Assembly (NCBI GenBank): GCA_031288575.1
Contig: JAITRD010000058.1
Coordinates: 1-13,832 of the forward strand
Direction: 5' to 3'
DNA: 13,832 nucleotides
Source of the DNA: Treponema sp.
GTDB lineage: Bacteria > Spirochaetota > Spirochaetia > Treponematales > Breznakiellaceae
Shown here: piece after piece, positions 1 to 7,297 of the stretch
Layout of the letters: the number at the start of each line of letters is the position of its first letter
Numbering within the stretch: the stretch's first letter is position 1
Position numbers and translations under genes: made by a program
Notes under the pieces: model-generated
What the model saw: only the letters and a program-made list of their open reading frames with translations
Database searches by the model: none
What the model was told of the DNA's origin: nothing

Positions 1-870
1 GAACCCAGCGGTTTTTTGTCGGCGGTGGTGCTTATTGAAAAAGCCCGGGTTACCCGAGGCAGGATGTATGTAATTCCGCGGGCAAACAATTCCGGTTTTA
101 CCCATAACGATCCCCAGGAAGGATCCCCCCTTTCGTATACAATCGGCAAACCCGACGGCACGGCGCGGAAATTCCGTTACGGTTCCCGGGCGACTAATCC
201 CCTCGATCAGTGGCCCGATCCCGATGTATACATCCACGCCTCAAGCGGCCAGCGTCTTTCCGGCAATGAAACACGGAATCTGAACCGGGGTTATCCGGGG
301 CGTGTTAATGGCACCTTTACTGAAAAAATTTGTTACGGCATCACCGAACTTATCAAAAAAGAAAGCATCAGCCTGACCATTGATTTGCACGAAGCTTCCC
401 CCGAATATCCGGTAATAAACGCGATTGTCGCCCATGAACGGGCGATGCCCCTCGCTTCTTCTGCGGTGTTGGGGCTTGAGATGTTCGACCTCGTTATCGG
501 TCTTGAACCTTCGCCGAAAAACCTGCACGGGCTGACCCACCGGGAACTCGGTGATGCCACCAATACTTTTTCCGTACTGATGGAAACGGCCAATGCCTCC
601 CAAGGCCGGCTGCGGGGCAGGACCGATGAGGCCTTGGTATTAACCGGCAAGGATCCCTATTACGTGAAGGCCCAGCAGCTTGGCCGGCTGTATGTTTCCT
701 ACGACGAAACGGGGCATCCGATAGAGGAGCGGGTTGGCCGTCATCTTGCCGGCATTGCGGAATTTATTTTCGCCCTTTCTATGGAAGAGCCGGAAAATGA
801 AATTACTGTTGAAGGTATTCCCGATTATTATGACTTGCAGGAAAAGGGCCTTGGCAGTTTTTTGAATTAA
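1..870 (+). CDS. AstE/AspA-family zinc amidohydrolase (M14 fold), 5'-truncated
   Basis: The reading frame is open to the left edge, so the N-terminus lies outside the window; an internal TTG at 16 is not a credible start. Family signatures are visible. The first in-window codon (Glu) aligns with the Glu of the HxxE zinc motif of the related gene at 3491-4426. Then come RMYVIPRANNSGF, the substrate-binding block TRNLNRGYPG (about residue 91 from the edge), the zinc-His block TIDLHE (about 126-131) and the late Glu block SVLMETAN. Members of the family remove acyl groups from amino acids (succinylglutamate desuccinylase, aspartoacylase) or act as M14 peptidases. It lies 66 bp upstream of pgsB on the same strand, suggesting a role in poly-gamma-glutamate metabolism, such as cleaving or recycling the polymer; that role is inference. 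Whether it carries a signal peptide cannot be seen. Family assignment is firm, substrate unknown. Confidence 0.85.
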   Translation, partial: EPSGFLSAVVLIEKARVTRGRMYVIPRANNSGFTHNDPQEGSPLSYTIGKPDGTARKFRYGSRATNPLDQWPDPDVYIHASSGQRLSGNETRNLNRGYPGRVNGTFTEKICYGITELIKKESISLTIDLHEASPEYPVINAIVAHERAMPLASSAVLGLEMFDLVIGLEPSPKNLHGLTHRELGDATNTFSVLMETANASQGRLRGRTDEALVLTGKDPYYVKAQQLGRLYVSYDETGHPIEERVGRHLAGIAEFIFALSMEEPENEITVEGIPDYYDLQEKGLGSFLN

Positions 871-873
871 TTA

Positions 874-902
874 AACTTCCCGCCCTAAAGGGCGGCGGGG
901 TT
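874..902. repeat. GC-rich hairpin between the M14 gene and pgsB
   Basis: A perfect 6-bp stem (CCGCCC at 880-885, GGGCGG at 890-895) closes a TAAA loop, just after the TAA of the preceding gene. No T-run follows on either strand, so it is a poor intrinsic terminator. The sequence around it resembles the terminal hairpins of IS200/IS605-type elements, but no tnpA or tnpB is present. It could also be a pause or mRNA-stability element separating the two genes. The rest of the 66-bp gap shows no convincing promoter. Confidence 0.5.
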
Positions 903-936
903 ACACTCCGCTGTATATAAAACAAGAGCCGGAATA

Positions 937-2115
937 ATGTACGTTTTTTTTATTCTTCTGTTGTTAATTTTACTGCTGTTAATCCTTGAACAGGGGCTGC
1001 TTTATTTTGCGCGGAAAAAAATTCCCTTGGTCATTCAGGTAAACGGAACCCGGGGCAAATCAACGGTAACACGGATTATCTATGAATTGCTCCGCGGAAC
1101 AGGCAGGAGGGTCTGCGGAAAAACCAGCGGAAGTGCCGCCATGTTTTTGTATCCCGATGGTTCCGAAAAACCGCTCAAACGTATAGGCCCGGCTAATGTA
1201 CGGGAGCAGAGGAATATGCTTTTAAAAAGCGCTTGTTTGAAGGCCGATGTTTTTGTTGTTGAATGTAATGCGGTAAAGCCTGAGCTGCAGCTTGTTTCTT
1301 CCCGCTACCTCAGGCCCGATATTACGGTTATTACCAATGTCCGCGAGGATCATGCGGCGGAGCAGGGAAACGCCGGACAAAGGGCCGCTTCTTTTGCCGG
1401 CGCGGTTCCCCGGGGCAGTGTTTTGATAAGCCTTGATTCGCCCTTTGACCCGGTGTGGAAAAAAGCGGCGCGGCAAAACAATTTGCGGCTTATTTCTGTT
1501 TCCGCCGGTGCCGCGGCATGGGGAGGGGATATTGATAATGTCTTTCCCGAAAATACTGCCCTGGTATTTGCCCTTGCCGATTACCTCCGTTTGGATCGCC
1601 GCCGGGTACCCGCATCAATTGCGGCATATCCTGCGGATCCCGGAGCTTTTGGCTGTTATGCCTGGGAAAATGGGCGGCGCAGGATCGGTTTTATTGACGC
1701 CCGGGCGGCTAACGACCCTGAGTCTACCCAAAAAATACTTGGTCCCTGTATGAAAAGGCTCAAGGAAATAATGAAGAATCCCCGGTGTATATTGCTTGTG
1801 GTTAACCGCGAAGATCGGCCCGATAGGACAAGGGTTTTTATGCGCTATGCCCTGGATATGGCGGATAGTTTTGATATGTTTTTATTTTTAGGGCATAGGC
1901 CCCGCTCCCTCCGTAAAGCCCTTCAGGCGCTGCCCGCAGTGTTTATCAAGGGTACGGCGGAACTTGAAAAGATTCTGCAGGAGGAACCGGAACGGGATAC
2001 TATTCTTGCCGCCGCGGGGAATTACGGCGGCGGGGGCAGACTTATGACAATATGGCTTGAAGCAAAAAAGAAAGAGGCGGGATTTATCCGGATTACGGAC
2101 ATAAAACTTTCATGA
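937..2115 (+). CDS. pgsB: Poly-gamma-glutamate synthase, ATP-dependent ligase subunit PgsB/CapB
   Basis: PgsB/CapB is a Mur-ligase-like amide ligase that activates the growing poly-gamma-glutamate chain with ATP and adds glutamate at the inner membrane. The 392-residue length matches the family (about 390-400). Residues 2-24 form one membrane anchor. The ATP-binding loop GTRGKST is at 37-43, the VVECNAV motif at 107-113 and the Mur-like ITNVREDHAAEQG at about 132-144. A glycine-rich AAAGNYGGGGR lies near the C-terminus. The ATG at 937 keeps the membrane anchor directly at the N-terminus, as in known PgsB, although the ribosome site before it (GAGCCGGA) is weak. Its stop overlaps the pgsC start as ATGA, implying translational coupling. 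Identification is confident; polymer stereochemistry and fate (capsule or released) cannot be told. Confidence 0.96.
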   Translation: MYVFFILLLLILLLLILEQGLLYFARKKIPLVIQVNGTRGKSTVTRIIYELLRGTGRRVCGKTSGSAAMFLYPDGSEKPLKRIGPANVREQRNMLLKSACLKADVFVVECNAVKPELQLVSSRYLRPDITVITNVREDHAAEQGNAGQRAASFAGAVPRGSVLISLDSPFDPVWKKAARQNNLRLISVSAGAAAWGGDIDNVFPENTALVFALADYLRLDRRRVPASIAAYPADPGAFGCYAWENGRRRIGFIDARAANDPESTQKILGPCMKRLKEIMKNPRCILLVVNREDRPDRTRVFMRYALDMADSFDMFLFLGHRPRSLRKALQALPAVFIKGTAELEKILQEEPERDTILAAAGNYGGGGRLMTIWLEAKKKEAGFIRITDIKLS

Positions 2116-2543
2116 GCACCGAACAGTATCTTGTAACGGGTATTATTGTTTCCTTTGTATTTACCGAACTTACCGCTTTATCTCCCGGCGGGATCATTGT
2201 GCCCGGATATCTTGCTTTGAGTATACAGCAGCGCCCTCTTGATACGGCCCTCACCGCGGCTGCTGCGGCAGTTGTTATGGTTATGGTAAAACTATTGTCA
2301 GGTTTTTTTATTCTTTACGGGAGAAGGCGTTATGCCCTCTGTCTGATCTTGGGTCTGGCATTAAAAATCCTTGCGGAACATACCCTTGCGGGTTTTCCGG
2401 CCTTAGATGACGGGGTGCATATTATAGGTTATTTGATCCCCGGCATCATCGCCAATGACATGCTCAAACAAGGTCTCTTAAAAACCGCCCTGGCTATGGC
2501 TGGGGCATCGGCGGCGGTCCTCCTTATTGCGGCGGCGTTTTAA
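2112..2543 (+). CDS. pgsC: Poly-gamma-glutamate synthase membrane subunit PgsC/CapC
   Basis: A small, strongly hydrophobic protein of 143 residues; Bacillus PgsC is about 149. Family-specific blocks are easy to see: FTELTALSPGGIIVPGYLAL (about 17-36) matches the 'VPAGLVVPGYL' region, FILYGRRRYALCLILGLALK matches the 'ILYGRRKF' region, and GYLIPGIIANDMLKQGL matches the 'IVPGLIANTIQKQGL' region of the Bacillus protein. Four or so membrane helices are expected. PgsC forms the membrane core of the synthase with PgsB. The start overlaps the pgsB stop (ATGA) and its TAA overlaps the next ATG (TAATG), so pgsB, pgsC and the following gene are read as one coupled unit. Confidence 0.96.
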   Translation: MSTEQYLVTGIIVSFVFTELTALSPGGIIVPGYLALSIQQRPLDTALTAAAAAVVMVMVKLLSGFFILYGRRRYALCLILGLALKILAEHTLAGFPALDDGVHIIGYLIPGIIANDMLKQGLLKTALAMAGASAAVLLIAAAF

Positions 2544-3532
2544 TGAAAAAACCAATAATCCTTTGTTTTGCCCTTATTGCTTGGACTGTGGTTGTTTATA
2601 ACTATTGGCGTTTTCTCCCCGCGGATGAAGATTGTCTGCGTGCCATGGCGCTTTATGAGGAAATGCAGCGGAACATCAATAAACCGCTTATCGGGGAAGA
2701 ATATACCCCTATGACGACAACCCTTGGCAGCCTTGAGGCAAAAAAAAGTTCCCTGGATCCGATTGCCGCCGCCCTTATCGTCAAATTGCTGAAAGAAGCC
2801 CAGGTTACCGCCGGTATGCCTGTAGCCATAAACGGGTCAGGCTCCTTTCCTGGTTTTATCCTTGCCGGGCTCTGTGCTTGTTCCGCTTTGCGCCTTAACG
2901 CTTTTGTGATTGCCTCCGCAGGCTCTTCGAGTTACGGGGCAAATGTAAAGGGCGCCACCATTGCCGATATACTGCTTGATAAAGCGGTATCCGCCGCAAC
3001 GGACTCAGGGGGGGCATACCGCCTTCTTGCCCTAACCCCTGGCGGTTCGGAGGACCGCGGCGCCGGACTCGATGCTGCGGAACTGAAACGGCTTGCCGCA
3101 GTCTTAGCCCAAAATAATATCCCCTTTTTCCGGCCCCGGAATATAACCGAGGCAATCAATTTCCGCACGGCCTTATTCGAGGAAAATAATTGTGGCCTTC
3201 TGATAAACATAGGCGGAAACCATGCCGCGGCCGGCGATGAAACACAGATGGGGCTTTTATACGGGCTTATAAAACCGGATGACGCAAAAAAATACAACGG
3301 CGACGGCCTTATGCAGCGATACCTGTTTTCGGGGAAACAGGTGATACAACTGCTGAACACCAAAAAACTTTACGCCGCATATAAACTGCGGTTTGATAAA
3401 GAGGGCGCCCTTATTTCGGGGGACGCCCGGCTGCTCCGTTACCGGAAACCGGGCAGACTCTTTGTTTTAGCCCCCCCTGCCTGTCTGCTGTTACTTGCGG
3501 CCCTCAGGCGAAAAATGAAACGTTCCGGGTAA
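2543..3532 (+). CDS. pgsW: Poly-gamma-glutamate system protein (PgsW-type)
   Basis: A 329-residue protein with an N-terminal membrane anchor (about 4-22), a soluble Ala/Gly-rich body and a C-terminal hydrophobic segment (about 306-321) ending in basic RRKMKRSG. The body has conserved-looking blocks AINGSGSFPGFILAG (about 95), IASAGSSSYGAN (about 123-134) and LLINIGGNHAAAGD (about 220). This architecture and its place directly after pgsC match the 'poly-gamma-glutamate system protein' family that accompanies pgsBC in spirochaetes and fusobacteria; the symbol pgsW is from memory of that family. Its biochemical role is not known; it may replace PgsA/CapA in assembly or export, which is inference. 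It is translationally coupled to pgsC (TAATG). Its last 42 bp overlap the 3' end of the opposing gene. Confidence 0.85.
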   Translation: MKKPIILCFALIAWTVVVYNYWRFLPADEDCLRAMALYEEMQRNINKPLIGEEYTPMTTTLGSLEAKKSSLDPIAAALIVKLLKEAQVTAGMPVAINGSGSFPGFILAGLCACSALRLNAFVIASAGSSSYGANVKGATIADILLDKAVSAATDSGGAYRLLALTPGGSEDRGAGLDAAELKRLAAVLAQNNIPFFRPRNITEAINFRTALFEENNCGLLINIGGNHAAAGDETQMGLLYGLIKPDDAKKYNGDGLMQRYLFSGKQVIQLLNTKKLYAAYKLRFDKEGALISGDARLLRYRKPGRLFVLAPPACLLLLAALRRKMKRSG

Positions 3533-4426
3533 ACAAAGATCCTGTCCTGGGCCGTCATTTTCCGGATAGGCATAATCGGGTACGCCCGTATAGGTAAAAA
3601 ATTTTCCCCTCACGGCGCCGGTACAAGCGATCAGGGAGGCAATGGTTTCAAGATGAACCGCCGTCCGTGTCCGTAACGGGGCAAGCTCGCTGGTTTCTAC
3701 CAAAAATGCGTTGGCCCCGGTCCTGTCGCCCCATTCTTTGTGAGACAGACCGTGCATGCCTTCCGGCGATATGTCCATATACATGGTGATATTTTTTTCT
3801 TCAAGATCAAACACCGCGGCGGCGGCAATATCGGCGTTTTTCGGATTTGCGATGATATGCCACGCAAGGTTTGAAGCTGTTCCCGTTTCGTGGAGGTCTA
3901 TGGCAAGGTCGATGTTTTCAACTGTTAATAAGTTCATAACGGCAAGGGCTATTTTTTGCGTAAGCCCCGCTTCCGCCGCTCCGGGGTACGCACGGTTGAT
4001 GTTACGCCGTTCATAACCCGGAAGCGCCGTGCTACTGCCGGGCGGAAAATACCTATCCCCATCATCCTCTCCCTGAACTTCCAGGGGCAGAAGCCTGCCG
4101 GAACTTCTGTTAAGCCGGGGAATAACAAACAAACGGCCCTGTTCCGGAACAGCATGGCGGGCCAAAAGATCCGCCGCAATAATGCCCGCTCTTTCACCGC
4201 CATGGGTTCCGCCAACGATAAGCACATTCATCCCCGCTTTCCCCGAGTCAAGTACATAAACTGCGGTGTTATATGTAGAATTTCTCAGCAGGGGCATATA
4301 ATCGGAAAGCTTCCGCTCTGCCGTAACCCCCTTGCCGGCGGCTGTTTCGCCGGCTTGGGATAAAACCGCCGCACAGAGAAAAAACACAAAAGGTACTATC
4401 CTATGTTCCTGTACAAAACATTTCAC
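3491..4426 (-). CDS. Secreted AstE/AspA-family zinc amidohydrolase (M14 fold)
   Basis: A 311-residue relative of the truncated enzyme at 1-870. The N-terminus looks like a cleavable signal peptide (K2, R9, hydrophobic VPFVFFLCAAVL, likely cut after about SQA at 25), so it should act in the periplasm or outside. Catalytic motifs are complete: zinc ligands in GGTHGGE (H75, E78) and DLHE (H179), substrate-binding RNINRAYPG (141-149), and a late Glu in FLVETSE (E244). The substrate is probably a small acylated amino acid or a glutamate-rich polymer; given the facing pgsBCW operon, poly-gamma-glutamate is the favoured guess, not shown. The start is GTG; no good ribosome site precedes it, and a promoter places transcription initiation about at this codon. 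A GTG 13 codons in would remove the basic N-region of the signal. The 3' end overlaps pgsW convergently. Confidence 0.85.
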   Translation of the reverse strand: MKCFVQEHRIVPFVFFLCAAVLSQAGETAAGKGVTAERKLSDYMPLLRNSTYNTAVYVLDSGKAGMNVLIVGGTHGGERAGIIAADLLARHAVPEQGRLFVIPRLNRSSGRLLPLEVQGEDDGDRYFPPGSSTALPGYERRNINRAYPGAAEAGLTQKIALAVMNLLTVENIDLAIDLHETGTASNLAWHIIANPKNADIAAAAVFDLEEKNITMYMDISPEGMHGLSHKEWGDRTGANAFLVETSELAPLRTRTAVHLETIASLIACTGAVRGKFFTYTGVPDYAYPENDGPGQDLCLPGTFHFSPEGRK

Positions 4427-4432
4427 AGAAAA

Positions 4433-4461
4433 ATGATAATCCTTAGCAGTCCCTGTGTCAA
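4433..4461 (-). promoter_or_regulatory. Sigma-70-like promoter for the secreted M14-type gene
   Basis: On the minus strand TTGACA (4461-4456, perfect -35) is followed after exactly 17 bp by TATCAT (4438-4433, five of six -10 positions). The base six to seven nucleotides past the -10 is the G of the GTG start at 4426, so the message would be leaderless or almost so. The gene could thus be transcribed separately from the upstream alpha-galactosidase. Seen by pattern only; no other promoter in the window is this clear. Confidence 0.6.
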
Positions 4462-4483
4462 ATCAGTATATTGATGTTTGACA
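4456..4483. promoter_or_regulatory. Inverted repeat overlapping the -35, possible operator
   Basis: Perfect 7-bp arms TGTCAAA (4456-4462) and TTTGACA (4477-4483) are separated by 14 bp; a further TCA/TGA pair inside is nearly symmetric. One arm contains the -35 hexamer of the promoter above, and the other abuts the stop codon of the alpha-galactosidase gene. No T-run follows, so it does not look like a terminator. A dimeric regulator binding here would block RNA polymerase. The protein is not identified. Confidence 0.45.
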
Positions 4484-6541
4484 TTACCCGCCGGGATGAG
4501 CTTCCCCCAGGCTAATGCTGCGGGGCGCAAAAAGGATAAAATCCGGCCCTGTTTTTTGCCGGTGATCGGTCAGGGGTATTCCCTCCGCCAGGGCGGCATA
4601 AAGCTCCGGCTGCAGCCGCCGGTCAAGCCGGCAGGGACGGCCGCGGAGGTTAATAAGCCCGGCGGTTTTTCCGGATCGGCTTTCTAAACGGAACACGTCC
4701 CGATCTATCCGTACCGCCCCGTATTCATCCCCGGCGAGGCGGTCATAGAGGGCCAGGATACGGGCGGTAAGGCGTATGTCTTCCGCCGTCAAATGCTGGG
4801 GATCGTCGGAGAACATGATCTGCCCCGCCAGCAAAAAGTTGACCAGGGCGATAAGTTCCTTTTCATTGTCCGAAAGTTTACAGTTTTTGCTCCGCAGGAA
4901 GATCACGTCCGGGTCGTTTTGATAAACCGTGCCGTCCAGGAAAGACCGGCCGATGGTGTCCATCAAACTAACGTATGCCCCGGGGCGGCCCGCGTGCCCA
5001 AGGAATTTAACCAGTTGCCATTCCCATGTTTCCCGGGTATCCGCCCCAATCCGGGAAAGGGGAAAATGCCGGTAGGACGGGCCCAGCGGGAGGCCGCAGC
5101 CCAGGTAGGCCACCGGCCGGCCCGACGCGGTTGAGGTCCGGGCGGTAAGGAGGGTACAGATTCTTTCGTAATGCTCCCAGGGGCTGCCCCCTTCGGCAAA
5201 GGCCCCGGAAAAGAGCCCGGCATAAAGGAAGTCCAGTTTGATGTAGCGAAAGCCCCATTCGTCGATGACCTGGTCCATAAGGTCCTTGAGGCAGGCCGCC
5301 ACATCCCGCCGGGAAAGATCAAGGCAGTAGTATTGTTTATCCCAGAGGTGGTTAAAACCCGCAACCACAGGCCGCCCTTCCCGGTCCCGGAGGAGCCATT
5401 CCTCCTTTTCCCGGAAGATCCGGGCCCGCTTGGTAACGATAAAAGGCGCCAGCCAAAGGCCGGGAATGTATCCTTTTTTTTCTATTTTTTCCGCCACCCA
5501 GGGGAGCCCCCGGGGAAAGCGTCCGGCATTAACTTCCCATTCCCCGACCACCTGTTCCCAGCCGTCGTCGATCTGAAAAACCACCGGCTTCCCCCGGTCC
5601 AAAAAGAAACCCTTGATAAGATTTTCCCCCTGTCCCAGGGCCTCCAGGTCTTCCAGGATGAGCCGCTCATTGATATCCGTATAGTGATTGTACCAGGATT
5701 CGTATCCGCCGGAAAACCTGGTTTTATCCCGGTATTGCCTGCCGGGGCATTCCTTGGCCTGGCTGTTTTTTTCCGTTCCGGCTTCCCCGGGGGAATTTTT
5801 CGGAGCGCTCAGAAAATTCAGCTTTTTGAAAATTTCCCCCTGGCCATAGAGCGTCCCCAGGGCGTCCTTTAAATTGAAAAAACCGCGGACAAAAAAAACC
5901 GATACTTCCGCCAGGGCTGCACCGGCTCCGGGGATCCAGCCGGGGCAAAAAATCTCGGCGATGATCCCCTGCCGTTTCCGGCTGATATGGTAGCTGACCG
6001 GGGGGAGGGAGCCCCCTTCCCGGGAGGCGATACAAAGGTACCGGTCTCCCGACCGGATATACATGATGAAATGGCCGGTAAGCCAGTCCCCGCGGCTTAA
6101 GGGGCCGGCCAGTCCCCGGGAACCCGGGGGGTTTAAGGACCCCAGGGGATCCCCGGTGTCCCCCTCCCGGTTGGTGTTTTTGAGAAGCTCCGGGATAATC
6201 CTTACCTTCCGGGGCAGGGTTTCCCCCCGGGCAAGTTCCCATCCCGCGGACCAGGAGAGCCAGCCGCCGCACTGGAAAAGGAGATCCCCCGGGGAGCCAA
6301 AAGCGGCCCGATCCTCCCTTTCCATGCCGGCTAAAATAAACAAATCCCCAAAGCTCCTGGCGTCCAGGGTGATAACCCCCCGTACCGGAACCGGAAGCTC
6401 CCCGGTTAAGGCCGCCCCATAGCGGAGCCGCGTTCCCCCAAGCTCCGGAAGCGCGGTTTGTTCTATCAAGATTTTTCCGGCATTTTTTGCCGCCGCCATC
6501 GTTGCGATATGCTCAAATCCGCCCTTTCCCCGTCCGTCCAT
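4484..6541 (-). CDS. GH36-like alpha-galactosidase
   Basis: A 685-residue glycoside hydrolase of the GH36 (melibiase/raffinose-synthase) type, which removes terminal alpha-galactose from oligosaccharides such as raffinose or galactomannan side chains. Diagnostic motifs in order are QIDDGW (323-328), GLWLAPF (361-367), the nucleophile region FRYIKLDFLYAG (nucleophile D437), the GCGLPLGPS loop (481-489) and the acid/base region RIGADTRETW (D501). The first 230 residues should form the N-terminal beta-sandwich, residues about 247-275 look like a charged, Ser/Gly/Lys-rich linker, and 281-600 the TIM barrel. There is no signal peptide, so it should be cytoplasmic and act on imported sugars. The ATG at 6541 follows GGGGAG at 7-bp spacing. 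It is divergent from pth across 68 bp. The gene is very G+C rich; the exact sugar substrate is not determined. Confidence 0.88.
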   Translation of the reverse strand: MDGRGKGGFEHIATMAAAKNAGKILIEQTALPELGGTRLRYGAALTGELPVPVRGVITLDARSFGDLFILAGMEREDRAAFGSPGDLLFQCGGWLSWSAGWELARGETLPRKVRIIPELLKNTNREGDTGDPLGSLNPPGSRGLAGPLSRGDWLTGHFIMYIRSGDRYLCIASREGGSLPPVSYHISRKRQGIIAEIFCPGWIPGAGAALAEVSVFFVRGFFNLKDALGTLYGQGEIFKKLNFLSAPKNSPGEAGTEKNSQAKECPGRQYRDKTRFSGGYESWYNHYTDINERLILEDLEALGQGENLIKGFFLDRGKPVVFQIDDGWEQVVGEWEVNAGRFPRGLPWVAEKIEKKGYIPGLWLAPFIVTKRARIFREKEEWLLRDREGRPVVAGFNHLWDKQYYCLDLSRRDVAACLKDLMDQVIDEWGFRYIKLDFLYAGLFSGAFAEGGSPWEHYERICTLLTARTSTASGRPVAYLGCGLPLGPSYRHFPLSRIGADTRETWEWQLVKFLGHAGRPGAYVSLMDTIGRSFLDGTVYQNDPDVIFLRSKNCKLSDNEKELIALVNFLLAGQIMFSDDPQHLTAEDIRLTARILALYDRLAGDEYGAVRIDRDVFRLESRSGKTAGLINLRGRPCRLDRRLQPELYAALAEGIPLTDHRQKTGPDFILFAPRSISLGEAHPGG

Positions 6542-6609
6542 GGGTCCGCTCCCCTTTTAATTTTTCCATGGTACAGTTTACTATTGGTAACGGAGATTAG
6601 CAAAGTCCT

Positions 6610-7272
6610 ATGATTGAACTTGTGGCCTTCCTGGGAAACCCCGGGGAGGAATACGCCCATAACCGGCATAATGCCGGCCGGCTCCTTGCGGAGCGGCTCC
6701 CCTTTTTTACCGTCCTCAACTGGCAGCGGAAGTACAAGGGCCGTTATGCCGCCCTTGACTGGTCCCGCCTCCTGGCTTATCAGCCCCCCGCAATGCCGGA
6801 CGCCGTCCCGCCAGAGGCTGCCCCGCCCGTCTCCGCGGCCGGAGAAAAGCCTCCCCTCCCCAGGCTCCACCTTCTGATGCCGGAAACCTACATGAACCTT
6901 TCGGGGGATTCGGTTTATGCGGCGGCTTCCTTTTTTAAAATTCCCCGGGAAAAAATCCTGGTGGTCCATGACGAGCTGGAACTGCCCCTGGGCACCGCGG
7001 GGCTGAAATTCTCAGGCGGTTTGGGCGGGCACAACGGGCTGCGATCCATGAAGGCCAATTTTTCCTCCGCGGATTTCTGGCGGCTGAGGATCGGCATCGG
7101 CAGGCCGAATCATGACGATATTTCCGGCTGGGTGCTTTCAGATTTTAACCGGGCTGAGACGCCGGTTTTGGACCAGGTCCTGGAGGCCGCCGCCGCCGCC
7201 CTGGTCCGTATTTTATTGGAGGGGCCCGGGGCCCTACTCCCCGGGTGGAGCAAAAAGAAACTGTCGGATTAA
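6610..7272 (+). CDS. pth: Peptidyl-tRNA hydrolase
   Basis: Pth releases peptides from peptidyl-tRNAs that fall off stalled ribosomes, recycling tRNA in the cytoplasm; it is normally essential. The family signature is plain: FLGNPGEEYAHNRHNAG with catalytic H20, YMNLSG with N96, VVHDELELPLG with D121, GGHNGLRS with N142, and FWRLRIGIGRP. At 220 residues it is longer than the usual 185-195 because of a Pro/Ala-rich insertion at about residues 58-84 between the early strands and the MPETYMNLSG strand. The ATG at 6610 gives the canonical N-terminus; GGAG at 6592-6595 is a rather distant ribosome site. It is convergent with the esterase gene, with 24 bp between stop codons. Confidence 0.96.
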   Translation: MIELVAFLGNPGEEYAHNRHNAGRLLAERLPFFTVLNWQRKYKGRYAALDWSRLLAYQPPAMPDAVPPEAAPPVSAAGEKPPLPRLHLLMPETYMNLSGDSVYAAASFFKIPREKILVVHDELELPLGTAGLKFSGGLGGHNGLRSMKANFSSADFWRLRIGIGRPNHDDISGWVLSDFNRAETPVLDQVLEAAAAALVRILLEGPGALLPGWSKKKLSD

Positions 7273-7274
7273 GC

Positions 7275-7297
7275 AAGCCCGTGACCGCGAGCTTTTT
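7275..7297 (+). terminator. Weak intrinsic terminator after pth
   Basis: AAGC (7275-7278) can pair with GCTT (7291-7294), extended by CG/CG past one mismatch, with a run of five T at 7293-7297. The stem is short and imperfect and overlaps the stop codon of the opposing esterase gene, so it is only a tentative call. Confidence 0.3.

Noticed and set aside
16..18. TTG as the start of the first gene
   Set aside because: The frame continues to the left edge, and the residue before it aligns with the HxxE zinc Glu of the paralogue, so the gene begins outside the window.
874..902. Hairpin as an intrinsic terminator for the first gene
   Set aside because: No T-run follows the stem on the plus strand.
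5171..5872. Long plus-strand frame opposite the alpha-galactosidase (233 codons)
   Set aside because: Pro/Gly-rich composition is typical of antisense frames in G+C-rich genes; all GH36 catalytic motifs are on the other strand.
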